From DASWKG01 sp036396755 (GTDB taxonomy: Bacteria; Actinomycetota; UBA4738; CALAEC01), in assembly GCA_036396755.1 (NCBI GenBank), contig DASWKG010000148.1:1-5843 (forward strand): a stretch of 5,843 nt of DNA, in the 5' to 3' direction. Below, one piece after another: positions 1-5,785 of this stretch. A model generated the notes under the pieces. The model worked only from the letters and a program-made list of their open reading frames with translations. It searched no databases and was not told the origin of the DNA. The translations under genes were made by a program, and so were the position numbers. Positions within the stretch are counted from its first letter, which is position 1. Each line of letters opens with the position of its first letter.

Positions 1-503
1 GCGACGAGGACGAGGATGCGCTCCTCCTGGGGCGAGAGCCGGGCCAGGCGTTCGTCCTTGAGCAGGTGCTTGCCCTTGCGGAGGCGATCGAGCACCGGGC
101 CCGTCATCGCCGGATCGAGCAGCGACTTGCCCTCCGCGACGGTGCGGATCGAGCTCGCGAGGTCCCCCCCGCGGACCTGCTTGAGCACGTAGCCCGACGC
201 CCCCGCCATGATGGAGGCGAACAGCGCCTCGTCGTCGGCGAACGAGGTCAGCATGATGACCTTCGTGTCGGGCCGTCGCGCCCGGATCTCGCGGCAGGCC
301 TCGATGCCGCTCCCGTCGACGAGCCGCACGTCCATGACGACGACATCGGGGCGGGAGGAGTCGGCGAGCTCGATCGACTCCTGCACCCCTCCCGCCTCAC
401 CCGCGACCACGATGTCGTCGGCCGCCTCGAGCAGGGCGCGAACGCCCTCTCGAACGACCTCGTGATCGTCCACGATCAAGACTCGGATGGGCTGTGTGCT
501 CAC
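1..503 (-). CDS. DevR/DosR-like NarL-family response regulator (3' end cut by window)
   Basis: This is the N-terminal 167 residues of a LuxR/NarL-type DNA-binding response regulator, read on the minus strand and running off the window edge. The receiver domain spans about residues 5-125. It shows the acidic pair D12-D13 (IVDDHEVVREG), the phosphoacceptor D58 (VVMDVRL), T86 (MLTS) and K108 (GYVLK). A linker follows, and the window ends at the start of the GerE helix-turn-helix (LSPQEERILVLV). Compared with M. tuberculosis DosR as I remember it, the key residues are all offset by 4, and the stretches DDHEVVR, DVRL, AGASGYV and SLLD are shared. Start: a GTG at 503 has GAGAG 10 bases upstream. 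An ATG at 512, adding MDP, lies one base from that GAGAG and is less well placed. The gene follows the kinase by only a few bases, so the two are co-transcribed and almost certainly cognate. Family is certain; DevR orthology is likely but unproven without the C-terminus. Confidence 0.93.
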   Translation of the reverse strand, partial: MSTQPIRVLIVDDHEVVREGVRALLEAADDIVVAGEAGGVQESIELADSSRPDVVVMDVRLVDGSGIEACREIRARRPDTKVIMLTSFADDEALFASIMAGASGYVLKQVRGGDLASSIRTVAEGKSLLDPAMTGPVLDRLRKGKHLLKDERLARLSPQEERILVLV

Positions 504-516
504 GGGGTCCATGCTC

Positions 517-2148
517 TCATACGAGCGGGATGCGGAGACGGACGATCGTCCCCGGGTGCGCCGGCAGGATCTCGAGCTTGCCCCGCATCGCCTCCGCCCT
601 GGCGAGCAGGTTGCCGAGGCCGTGGCCCTCGCCGGAGACCTCGTCGGGAACGAAGCCCGTCCCGTCGTCCTCGATCTCGAGCACGGCGCTGTTCCCCTCC
701 CGACGGAGCCGGATCGAGACCGTCTCGGCCTCGGCGTGACGGATCGCGTTCGAGAGCGCCTCCCTCGAAGCCTGCAGGATGTCGGCCGCCATCGACGACA
801 GCTCCGCCGCGGTGTCCGGATCCGCGTCCACGACGATCGCGATCTCGGTTGCGGCGCCGAACTCCGCGGCGACGTCCCTGATCGCCCGAACGACCTGTCG
901 GTCGGCGACCCCCCCCGGCCCGAGGGCGAAGATGTAGTTGCGCAGGTCCCGGATCGTGCGATCGATGCCCTCCACCGCACCCGAGAGACGGCTGCGCACC
1001 TCCTCGTCGCCGACCAGGCTGTCGGCCGCCTGGATCGACATCCCCACCGCGAACAGGGACTGGACGACCCCGTCGTGCAGGTCCTGAGCGATCCGCTCGC
1101 GATCCTCGAGCACGGCAAGGCGCTGGAGCTCGGCGTGGACGCGCCCGAGCTCGAGGGCGACCGCCGCCTGCCCCGCGAAGACGCCCACCAGCGCGAGGTC
1201 CTCGTGGGTGAACGAGCGTCCGCCCACCTCGTTCGCAACCAGGAGTGTCCCGAACACTCGCTCCTCGACCCGGAGCGGAACGACGAGCGAGGGGCCGATC
1301 CCGCCGATGCGCACGATCGGTTGGTTGACGCGAGGGTCGGACGAGGCGTCCTCCAGCAGCAGCGGTCGCCGGGTGCGGATCGCCTCCCCGGAGGCCGAGT
1401 CCTCCTGCGAGAAGCGCATGCCGAGCACGTCGGCGGCCCGGCGTCCCGAGGCGGTTCGGACCACGAGGCCATCGCCCGACGGATCGGGGGTGGTGAGGGA
1501 CGCGAGGTCGGCCCTCGCCAGCTCCTGGGCGTGGCTGGTGATGAGCTGGAGGACCTCATCGGTCGCTCTCCCTTCCAGGATCGCGTGCGTGACCTCGCTC
1601 GCCGCGGTGAGCTGCGCCTCTCGCCGCCGTGCGTCCTCGTAGAGACTGGCGTTCTCGATGGCGACGGCCGCCTGCGTCGCCAGCACCTCGACCGCCGTGG
1701 CATCCTCGTCGGTGAAGTCTCCTCCGCCGCGCTTCTCGGTCAGGTAGAGGTTCCCGAACACCTTCCCGCCGATCTTGACCGGCACGCCGAGGAAGCTGGT
1801 CATGGGTGGATGGTTCGCAGGGAACCCCACGGATCGCGGGTCTTCCTGGATGTTGTGGAGGCGCAGCGTGTGGGCCTCCTCGATGAGGGCGCCGAGCAGG
1901 CCCTTCCCTTCGGGGAGATTGCCGATGACTCGCCGCTCGTCCTCGGTGACGCCGTAGGTGACGAAGTCGGCGAGCCCGGTGCCCGCGCGGTCGAGCACCC
2001 CGAGCGCGACGTAGCGAGCGTCGGCGACCTCGGACGCGAGGTCGGCGATCTTCTGGAGCACGGCCGGGAGCGACAGCTCGGACGCGAGGATCAGGCCGGC
2101 CTGGATGAGCGCTTCGCGGCGGCCGTCATGCTCGGCCTCCCTGTCCAC
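517..2148 (-). CDS. DevS/DosT-like sensor histidine kinase, GAF-GAF-HisKA_3-HATPase
   Basis: A 543-residue soluble sensor kinase with no membrane segment or signal peptide. GAF-A spans about residues 23-170 and GAF-B about 183-335. The HisKA_3 dimerisation domain (about 345-412) carries phospho-acceptor H358 in DLHDGVVQSLFA. The HATPase domain (about 450-543) has an N-box with E463 and N467 (REALSNAIRHA), a G1 box DDGTG (494-498) and a G2 box GHGLGN (508-513). The length and layout match mycobacterial DevS/DosT (about 575 residues), minus their N-terminal extension. In GAF-A, H113 (GFPANHPPM) aligns with the heme-ligating H149 of DevS and Y135 (FGNLYL) with distal Y171, so heme-based O2, NO or CO sensing is plausible. 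However, this motif also occurs in GAF kinases not shown to bind heme. It would phosphorylate the adjacent regulator. The start is the first in-frame candidate, a GTG with no good Shine-Dalgarno but a TACGCT hexamer 7 bases upstream, suggesting a leaderless message. Confidence 0.96.
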   Translation of the reverse strand: MDREAEHDGRREALIQAGLILASELSLPAVLQKIADLASEVADARYVALGVLDRAGTGLADFVTYGVTEDERRVIGNLPEGKGLLGALIEEAHTLRLHNIQEDPRSVGFPANHPPMTSFLGVPVKIGGKVFGNLYLTEKRGGGDFTDEDATAVEVLATQAAVAIENASLYEDARRREAQLTAASEVTHAILEGRATDEVLQLITSHAQELARADLASLTTPDPSGDGLVVRTASGRRAADVLGMRFSQEDSASGEAIRTRRPLLLEDASSDPRVNQPIVRIGGIGPSLVVPLRVEERVFGTLLVANEVGGRSFTHEDLALVGVFAGQAAVALELGRVHAELQRLAVLEDRERIAQDLHDGVVQSLFAVGMSIQAADSLVGDEEVRSRLSGAVEGIDRTIRDLRNYIFALGPGGVADRQVVRAIRDVAAEFGAATEIAIVVDADPDTAAELSSMAADILQASREALSNAIRHAEAETVSIRLRREGNSAVLEIEDDGTGFVPDEVSGEGHGLGNLLARAEAMRGKLEILPAHPGTIVRLRIPLV

Positions 2149-2155
2149 GCCTTCG

Positions 2156-2161
2156 AGCGTA
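2156..2161 (-). promoter_or_regulatory. Candidate -10 element of a leaderless kinase transcript
   Basis: On the minus strand TACGCT fits the actinobacterial TANNNT -10 pattern. It ends 7 bases before the kinase GTG, so transcription could start on the GTG itself. No convincing -35 was found at 17-18 bp spacing, and no spaced Shine-Dalgarno precedes the GTG. Confidence 0.4.
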
Positions 2162-2195
2162 CCAGAGGGTTCGGCCTGAGCGGCCCCTCCAAGAC

Positions 2196-2209
2196 GGGCC
2201 TTTTGGACC
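2196..2209. promoter_or_regulatory. Imperfect inverted repeat, candidate response-regulator site
   Basis: GGGCC-TTTT-GGACC is a 14-bp near-palindrome with a central A/T tract in otherwise GC-rich DNA. The size and 5+4+5 layout resemble the DosR core GGGACTWWAGTCCC, but the half-sites differ. It shares 10 of 14 positions with the site near 3256-3269 when one strand is reversed. Its centre falls about 42 bases before the predicted start of the CBS transcript, the usual place for an activator that contacts the -35 region. The function is inferred. Confidence 0.35.
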
Positions 2210-2211
2210 TA

Positions 2212-2230
2212 GGGCAGCCGTGGGCTGCCC
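2212..2230. repeat. Perfect 8-bp inverted repeat in the divergent control region
   Basis: GGGCAGCC and GGCTGCCC are exact reverse complements separated by GTG. The repeat lies between the divergent kinase and CBS genes, in the spacer just upstream of the candidate TACCTT -10 of the CBS operon. That position suits an operator for a dimeric regulator. It has no T-run and no gene ends beside it, so a terminator is unlikely. Which protein binds, if any, is unknown. Confidence 0.5.
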
Positions 2231-2232
2231 CT

Positions 2233-2238
2233 TACCTT
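2233..2238 (+). promoter_or_regulatory. Candidate -10 element of the CBS operon
   Basis: TACCTT matches TANNNT and would place the transcript start near 2245, just ahead of the Shine-Dalgarno AGGAGGTGAG at 2248-2257. There is no recognisable -35 at normal spacing, which fits an activator-dependent promoter. The same hexamer occurs before the DoxX gene at 3338. Confidence 0.35.
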
Positions 2239-2259
2239 CGTCTTCACAGGAGGTGAGCC

Positions 2260-2646
2260 ATGAAGGTGCGAGCCGTGTATCGGCCTGAGGTGCTCGTCGC
2301 GGACTCCGACGAGTCCCTGATCGACGTGGCCGGCAGGATGCAGTTCGAGGAGGTGGGATCGCTGGCCATCATCGAGCACGGCCGGCTGGTGGGGATCATC
2401 ACCGAGCGTGACCTGGCGAGGGCGCTCTCGGACGGGGTCGATCCGGTCGAGACGCCGGTCGCCGACTACATGACCGCCGAGCCGGTCACGGTCTCCCCCG
2501 ACACGGAGGTGTCCGCAGCGGCCGCCGCGATGCTCGAACTGGGCGTCCGGCATCTTCCCGTGATGGAGGAGGGCCGGGTCGTGGGCATGGTCTCGTCCCG
2601 GGACCTGCTCTCGATCGAAGCGTGGAGCGCGACGGGGGTGATGTGA
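2260..2646 (+). CDS. Two-CBS-domain (Bateman module) protein
   Basis: A 128-residue cytosolic protein made almost entirely of two CBS domains, at about residues 8-60 and 68-122. Each ends with the signature that contacts the ribose or phosphate of adenine nucleotides: GIITERDL (T48, D51) and GMVSSRDL (S112, D115). CBS pairs usually bind AMP, ADP, ATP or SAM and report energy or redox state. No catalytic domain is attached, so the partner is separate. The length and layout resemble M. tuberculosis Hrp1 (Rv2626c, 143 residues), a strongly DosR-induced hypoxia protein, although orthology cannot be claimed. The start is well set by an excellent Shine-Dalgarno (AGGAGGTGAG) ending 2 bases before ATG. 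The gene diverges from the DevS-like kinase across 111 bp and is followed one base later by a second CBS gene, with which it must form an operon. Confidence 0.93.
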   Translation: MKVRAVYRPEVLVADSDESLIDVAGRMQFEEVGSLAIIEHGRLVGIITERDLARALSDGVDPVETPVADYMTAEPVTVSPDTEVSAAAAAMLELGVRHLPVMEEGRVVGMVSSRDLLSIEAWSATGVM

Positions 2647-2647
2647 C

Positions 2648-3253
2648 ATGGCCCGGATGCTCGTGCGCGACGTGATGACCGTCGGGGTGGTCACGGTCTC
2701 GCCGGAGACCTCCCTGAAGGAGGTCGCAGGGCTCCTGCTCGGGGCGAAGGTGAGCGGGGTCCCGGTGGTCGACGGCGGGCGGGTGGTCGGGATCGTCTCC
2801 GAGTCGGACCTGCTCCCCCTGAGGGAGGGCACCGCCGGCCATCCGGTTGCGCGGGCCTCCGACGTGATGACCCGCAAGCTCATCTCCCTTGTCGAGGAGA
2901 TGAGCGTGACCGAGGCGGCCCGGGTCCTGCAGCGTCACCGGATCAAGCGCGCCCCGGTGATGCGAGGAGGCCGGCTGGTCGGCATCGTGACCCGCGGCGA
3001 CCTCCTCCGCCCGTACCTCCGCACCGACACCGAGATCCTCGTGGACGTCGAGGAGAGCGTGCTGGTCCGGGGGATGCAGCTGAGCCCGAGGGAGGTCCGG
3101 GTCTCCGTGACGGACGGCGTGGTCTCGCTGAAGGGGGAGGTCCCGGACCCGAGGACGCGCTCGATCCTCCTGCGCCTGGTTCGCTCGATCGACGGCGTGG
3201 TGGACGTGGTCGATCGCCTGAAGGGTCTCTCCGCTGATCGGTCGGTGGCGTGA
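2648..3253 (+). CDS. CBS-CBS-BON domain protein
   Basis: A 201-residue protein with two CBS domains at about residues 6-60 and 70-124, and a BON domain at about 127-193. The CBS signatures GIVSESDL (S51, D54) and GIVTRGDL (T115, D118) are intact. The BON part shows the typical pattern VRVSVTDGVVSLKGEVPD...IDGVVDVVDRL. BON domains are thought to bind phospholipid or other hydrophobic surfaces. There is no signal peptide, so the protein is cytosolic, perhaps membrane-associated. The likely role is an adenylate-responsive sensor or adaptor; the target is unknown. TGA of the preceding CBS gene is followed by one base and then this ATG, and GGGGTG at 2635-2640 serves as ribosome site, so translation is probably coupled. 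The two products may form hetero-oligomers, since CBS modules usually pair. A repeat cluster begins directly after the stop codon. Confidence 0.93.
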   Translation: MARMLVRDVMTVGVVTVSPETSLKEVAGLLLGAKVSGVPVVDGGRVVGIVSESDLLPLREGTAGHPVARASDVMTRKLISLVEEMSVTEAARVLQRHRIKRAPVMRGGRLVGIVTRGDLLRPYLRTDTEILVDVEESVLVRGMQLSPREVRVSVTDGVVSLKGEVPDPRTRSILLRLVRSIDGVVDVVDRLKGLSADRSVA

Positions 3254-3254
3254 A

Positions 3255-3269
3255 GGGACCGAAGGTCCC
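3255..3269. promoter_or_regulatory. Inverted repeat GGGACC-GAA-GGTCCC, candidate DosR-like operator
   Basis: Perfect 6-bp arms around three bases begin two bases after the CBS-BON stop codon. The GGGAC/GTCCC half-sites are the same as those of the mycobacterial DosR core (GGGACTWWAGTCCC), with the half-sites one base further apart. No T-run follows, so it is a poor terminator. Its centre lies about 88 bases before the predicted DoxX transcript start. Binding by the neighbouring DevR-like regulator is an inference. Confidence 0.45.
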
Positions 3270-3274
3270 GGGTT

Positions 3275-3290
3275 GGGCCCGGATGGTCCC
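3275..3290. promoter_or_regulatory. Second, imperfect site GGGCCC-GGAT-GGTCCC
   Basis: This 16-bp element repeats the GGTCCCGG of the preceding inverted repeat exactly 21 bp downstream (3264-3271 and 3285-3292), which is two helical turns. Both sites therefore face the same side of the DNA, as expected for cooperative binding by two regulator dimers. The left half is degenerate (GGGCC instead of GGGAC). Confidence 0.4.
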
Positions 3291-3337
3291 GGCCGAGAGG
3301 GGCCGTTCGCCCGTGTCGACGGAGCGGGGGTCGTCGA

Positions 3338-3343
3338 TACCTT
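3338..3343 (+). promoter_or_regulatory. Candidate -10 element of the DoxX-family gene
   Basis: TACCTT lies 31 bases before the start codon and would place the transcript start near 3350, ahead of the Shine-Dalgarno GAGAGGAGGAG (3362-3372). There is no clear -35 at 17-18 bp. It is identical to the hexamer proposed for the CBS operon, and both genes carry strong ribosome sites, unlike the leaderless-looking genes of the window. Confidence 0.35.
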
Positions 3344-3374
3344 GGACGAGTAAGGGCTACCGAGAGGAGGAGCC

Positions 3375-3956
3375 ATGGCAATGAAGACGTATGAGGACAA
3401 GGTCCTCATCCCGGCTTCGGAGTACATCGAGCCGGAGGTGAAGGGGGGAAAGGTCTGGGGTGCGCTTCGTATCGTCCTCGGGTCGGTCTTCCTGTGGGCG
3501 TTCCTCGACAAGCTGTTCGCGCTGGGATTCTCGACGGGTCGGAACCCCGAGACCGGGGCCATCGACTTCTTCGGGCCCGACGCGTGGATCAACGGTGCGA
3601 GCCCCACCGCGGGGTTCCTCGAGTTCGGGACCAAGGGCCCGTTCGCCGGGTTCTTCCAGGGCCTCGCCGGTCAGGCGTGGGTCGACTGGGCGTTCATGCT
3701 GGGTCTGTTCTTCATCGGGACCGCGCTGATCCTGGGGATCGGTGCGCGCCTCGGGGCGATCAGCGGCGTGGTCCTTCTGAGCACGATGTACCTGGCGTCG
3801 GCGATCTGGCCGGAGCACCACCCGGTCGTCGACGACCACATCGCCTACTCGGTCGCGCTGATCGGGCTGGCGTACGTGGGAGCCGGCCGGTACCTCGGCT
3901 TCGGCAAGTGGTGGGAGAGCACCGCGTTCGTCAAGAAGTACCCCATCTTCAAGTAG
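3375..3956 (+). CDS. DoxX/DoxD-family integral membrane protein
   Basis: A 193-residue protein with four predicted membrane helices at about residues 29-50, 103-122, 127-145 and 155-175. A hydrophilic N-terminus and a long 51-102 loop rich in Gly, Phe and Trp complete it. The conserved HHPVVDDHIAY stretch before the last helix and the GARLGA turn between helices 2 and 3 are typical of the DoxX family. That family includes the DoxD subunit of archaeal thiosulfate:quinone oxidoreductase and mycobacterial DoxX proteins that work with superoxide dismutase and a thiol transferase. No DoxA-like partner is present here, so the substrate is unknown; a redox or quinone-linked role is likely. The start is supported by a strong Shine-Dalgarno; a second in-frame ATG at 3381 is less well spaced. 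It lies 121 bp after the CBS-BON gene and probably has its own promoter preceded by the GGTCCC repeats. Confidence 0.9.
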   Translation: MAMKTYEDKVLIPASEYIEPEVKGGKVWGALRIVLGSVFLWAFLDKLFALGFSTGRNPETGAIDFFGPDAWINGASPTAGFLEFGTKGPFAGFFQGLAGQAWVDWAFMLGLFFIGTALILGIGARLGAISGVVLLSTMYLASAIWPEHHPVVDDHIAYSVALIGLAYVGAGRYLGFGKWWESTAFVKKYPIFK

Positions 3957-3975
3957 CGGTTCGAGGCGGGGGGAT

Positions 3976-4005
3976 TCGGGGGTGGCCGCACGGCCGCCCC
4001 CGAAG
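3976..4005. terminator. 13-bp hairpin between convergent genes, likely bidirectional terminator
   Basis: The arms 3976-3988 and 3993-4005 pair over 13 bp, with one G-U (or C-A on the other strand) mismatch, around the loop GCAC. The hairpin begins 20 bases after the DoxX stop codon and ends 17 bases before the stop of the opposing beta-propeller gene. There is no T-run on either side, as is common for terminators in high-GC actinobacteria. Confidence 0.7.
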
Positions 4006-4022
4006 CGCGTCCCTAGGGGGCT

Positions 4023-4922
4023 TCACCGGGCGAGCAGCACCGCGCGGATCGGGCCGAGCCCCTCGGCCATCTGCTCCCAGCTCTCGCCGCCGTCCCGCGA
4101 GAGGAACACGTCGCCGTCGCTCGTCCCGAACGCGGCGTCGTTCCCCTGCGCCACGAGGCAGCCGGTGTCGATGTTGTCGGAGAACGACTCCGGCAGCCCG
4201 TCGACGCACCGCGCGAAGGTGTCGAGGCCGGATCGGTACAGGGCCGCGCCGCGTCCGTGGTGGCCCTCCGACGCGCTGACGAGGGTCCCGTGACGGGTGA
4301 ACGCGACGGCGCGGCAGTAGGCGCCCTCGAGGCCCTCCGCCCTCGTCTGCCAGGTCGCCCCGGCGTCGTAGCTCATCGCGAGCCCGTTCGCCGTGGCCGC
4401 GGCGACCTGCTCGGGGTCGTCGGGGTGGGCGAGCACCTGGTGGACGTCCTCGTGGATGTCGATCGTCGGAACCCAGGTCTCGCCGTCGTCGTCCGAGCGC
4501 AGGATCCCTCCGACGTGGACGTTCGCGTACAGGGTGCCCGCCGCGTCGGCCGAGAGCGACCGCACGTCGGGCGGGCCGCCCCACGGGGTGAACCAGTAGG
4601 AGCGCCCGTCGGCGCGGTCGAACGAGCGGAGCCGCTCGATGGAGGCGCGCTCCTCGATGCGGATTCGGAGGAGGTGTGCCTCCGACGTGCCGATGTAGGC
4701 GGTGTCCTGAGCCACCGGGAGCACGCAGTTCGCGCGGAGCTCGTCCAGCTCGACGACCGATACCCAGTCGCGGCCGTCCCTGCGCCAGATGCCGCCGTCG
4801 GCGGTGAGCGCCCACAGGTCCTTCCCCGCGCCCGCGAGGGCCGTCACCGGCCGATCGATCCGGGGTGAGGCGCCGCCCAGGGAGATCAGCCCGGCGTCGG
4901 TCGCGGCGAGCACGAGATCCAC
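4023..4922 (-). CDS. Asp-box (BNR-like) beta-propeller protein
   Basis: A 299-residue protein without signal peptide or membrane helix, made of repeated four-strand blades. Three clear Asp-boxes are visible: SDDDGETW (143-150), SYDAGATW (184-191) and SRDGGESW (275-282). A degenerate one, RRDGRDW, lies at 47-53. This places it among the sialidase/Vps10/Ycf48-like propellers often annotated as WD40/YVTN/BNR-like or exo-alpha-sialidase. The Asp-box is structural, so it does not prove hydrolase activity; the arginine triad of sialidases was not recognised. The short length suggests a single small propeller, cytosolic as written. The start is a GTG at 4922 with TAGTGT ending 6 bases upstream, a leaderless pattern, and the sequence MDLVLAATDAGL begins the first strand directly. 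It diverges from the DUF2236 gene over 31 bp. The function is unknown. Confidence 0.88.
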   Translation of the reverse strand: MDLVLAATDAGLISLGGASPRIDRPVTALAGAGKDLWALTADGGIWRRDGRDWVSVVELDELRANCVLPVAQDTAYIGTSEAHLLRIRIEERASIERLRSFDRADGRSYWFTPWGGPPDVRSLSADAAGTLYANVHVGGILRSDDDGETWVPTIDIHEDVHQVLAHPDDPEQVAAATANGLAMSYDAGATWQTRAEGLEGAYCRAVAFTRHGTLVSASEGHHGRGAALYRSGLDTFARCVDGLPESFSDNIDTGCLVAQGNDAAFGTSDGDVFLSRDGGESWEQMAEGLGPIRAVLLAR

Positions 4923-4928
4923 GGGACG

Positions 4929-4934
4929 ACACTA
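4929..4934 (-). promoter_or_regulatory. Candidate -10 element, leaderless propeller transcript
   Basis: TAGTGT on the minus strand fits TANNNT and ends exactly 6 bases before the GTG start, the usual distance from a -10 hexamer to the first transcribed base. No -35 was recognised. Confidence 0.5.
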
Positions 4935-4941
4935 CCCCCCC

Positions 4942-4947
4942 TACCAT
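4942..4947 (+). promoter_or_regulatory. Candidate -10 element, leaderless oxygenase transcript
   Basis: TACCAT fits TANNNT and ends exactly 6 bases before the ATG at 4954; GGACCG lies between and is not a Shine-Dalgarno. It is separated by a run of seven C from the opposing -10, so the two promoters overlap back to back. Confidence 0.5.
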
Positions 4948-4953
4948 GGACCG

Positions 4954-5766
4954 ATGAAGATCGACGCGGGGCTGTTCGGGCCCGGCAGCGCGTCCTGGCA
5001 GGTGCACGGCGAGCTGACCGTGCTGTTCGGCGGCGCGCGGGCGCTCCTCATGCAGTCGGCGCACCCGCTCGTGATCGCCGGGGCCCGCGAGACGGGCTTC
5101 TATCTCCGGAGCCCGTGGAAGCGCCTCAACCGCACGCTGCTCCTCAACTACCTCATCACGTTCGGAACGATCGAGGAGGCGAGAGCCGCCGCCGAGCACA
5201 TCAACGTCGTTCACCGGCGGGTGCACGGCGTCGACCCGGTCACCGGGCAGGCGTACCACGGGCTCGACCCCGACCTGCTCCTGTGGGTCCACGCCACCCT
5301 CGTCGAGAGCGCCCTGCTGTTCGAGAAGCTGACGGTCGGGAAGCTCGACGCGGCCGGGCGCCAGCGCTTCCACGAGGAGCAGATGAAGGTCGCCGAGCTC
5401 CTCGAGCTGCCCCGCGAGAAGATCCCGCCGACGGTCGATGAGCTCATGACGTACATGCGCGACCTCGAGGCCGGCGACACCCTCGTCGTCACCGACGCCG
5501 CGCGAACGGTGGCCGGCCTGATGCGCTCAGCCCCGCCCGAGGCCGAGTGGAAGCCGGTCGTCCGCCTGGCATCGTGGTGGGCGTTCGCCTCGCTGCCCGC
5601 GAAGCTGCGCGAGGCCTACGGCGTGACCTGGAGCCGCCCGAAGGAGGCAGCCGTGCGGGCGAGCCTCGCCGGCATGAAGGCCGTCCGCCCCTTCATCCCG
5701 AGACGGTACCGCCGCCTGCTCATCGCCGAGGCCGCGAGACTCCGAGTCAGCGCCGAGCCCGACTAG
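4954..5766 (+). CDS. Oxygenase MpaB family (DUF2236) protein
   Basis: A 270-residue, mainly helical protein of the DUF2236 family. The family is related to fungal MpaB oxygenase and the catalytic domain of latex-clearing (rubber oxygenase) proteins, which use a b-type heme to cleave C=C bonds with O2. Family-like stretches are seen in order: GGARALLMQSAHPLV (26-40, H37), the basic SPWKRLNRT (53-61), FGTIEEARAAAEHINVVHRRVHG (H82, H87, H91), and DPDLLLWVHATLVES (105-119, H113). Several of these histidines are candidate heme or metal ligands, but I cannot assign them without an alignment. There is no signal peptide, so it is probably cytosolic. The substrate is unknown; many actinobacteria carry several such genes annotated only as oxygenase-like. 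The open frame extends upstream to 4789, but that part is antisense to the propeller gene. The ATG at 4954, preceded at 6 bases by TACCAT, is the convincing start. Confidence 0.88.
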   Translation: MKIDAGLFGPGSASWQVHGELTVLFGGARALLMQSAHPLVIAGARETGFYLRSPWKRLNRTLLLNYLITFGTIEEARAAAEHINVVHRRVHGVDPVTGQAYHGLDPDLLLWVHATLVESALLFEKLTVGKLDAAGRQRFHEEQMKVAELLELPREKIPPTVDELMTYMRDLEAGDTLVVTDAARTVAGLMRSAPPEAEWKPVVRLASWWAFASLPAKLREAYGVTWSRPKEAAVRASLAGMKAVRPFIPRRYRRLLIAEAARLRVSAEPD

Positions 5767-5785
5767 CCGCCCGCCGTGCCGAGGG

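Noticed and set aside
487..2256. 589-codon open frame on the plus strand
   Set aside because: It is antisense to the well-supported sensor kinase. The translation is Arg/Asp/Glu/Gly-rich without any domain, which is the usual shadow of a high-GC gene.
2260..2646. Calling the first CBS gene an hrp1 orthologue
   Set aside because: Size, domain layout and context agree with Hrp1, but CBS pairs are widespread and diverse. The sequence similarity visible by eye is limited to the general CBS pattern.
3255..3269. Inverted repeat after the CBS-BON stop as a transcription terminator
   Set aside because: A 6-bp stem with no T-run is weak, and the same GGTCCCGG element recurs 21 bp downstream outside any hairpin. 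An operator explains the pattern better, although a dual role cannot be excluded.
4023..4922. Propeller protein as a true sialidase
   Set aside because: Asp-boxes are structural and occur in many non-enzymatic propellers. The catalytic arginine triad and the FRIP-type motif of sialidases were not found.
4789..4953. Upstream extension of the DUF2236 gene to an ATG at 4789
   Set aside because: The added 55 residues are antisense to the start of the propeller gene and do not resemble the family. The family-like sequence begins after the ATG at 4954, which has its own -10 element.
3949..5373. 474-codon open frame on the minus strand
   Set aside because: It overlaps the propeller gene in another frame and runs antisense to the DUF2236 gene. 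Its Arg/Pro-rich translation shows no family features, while both overlapped genes have clear domains.
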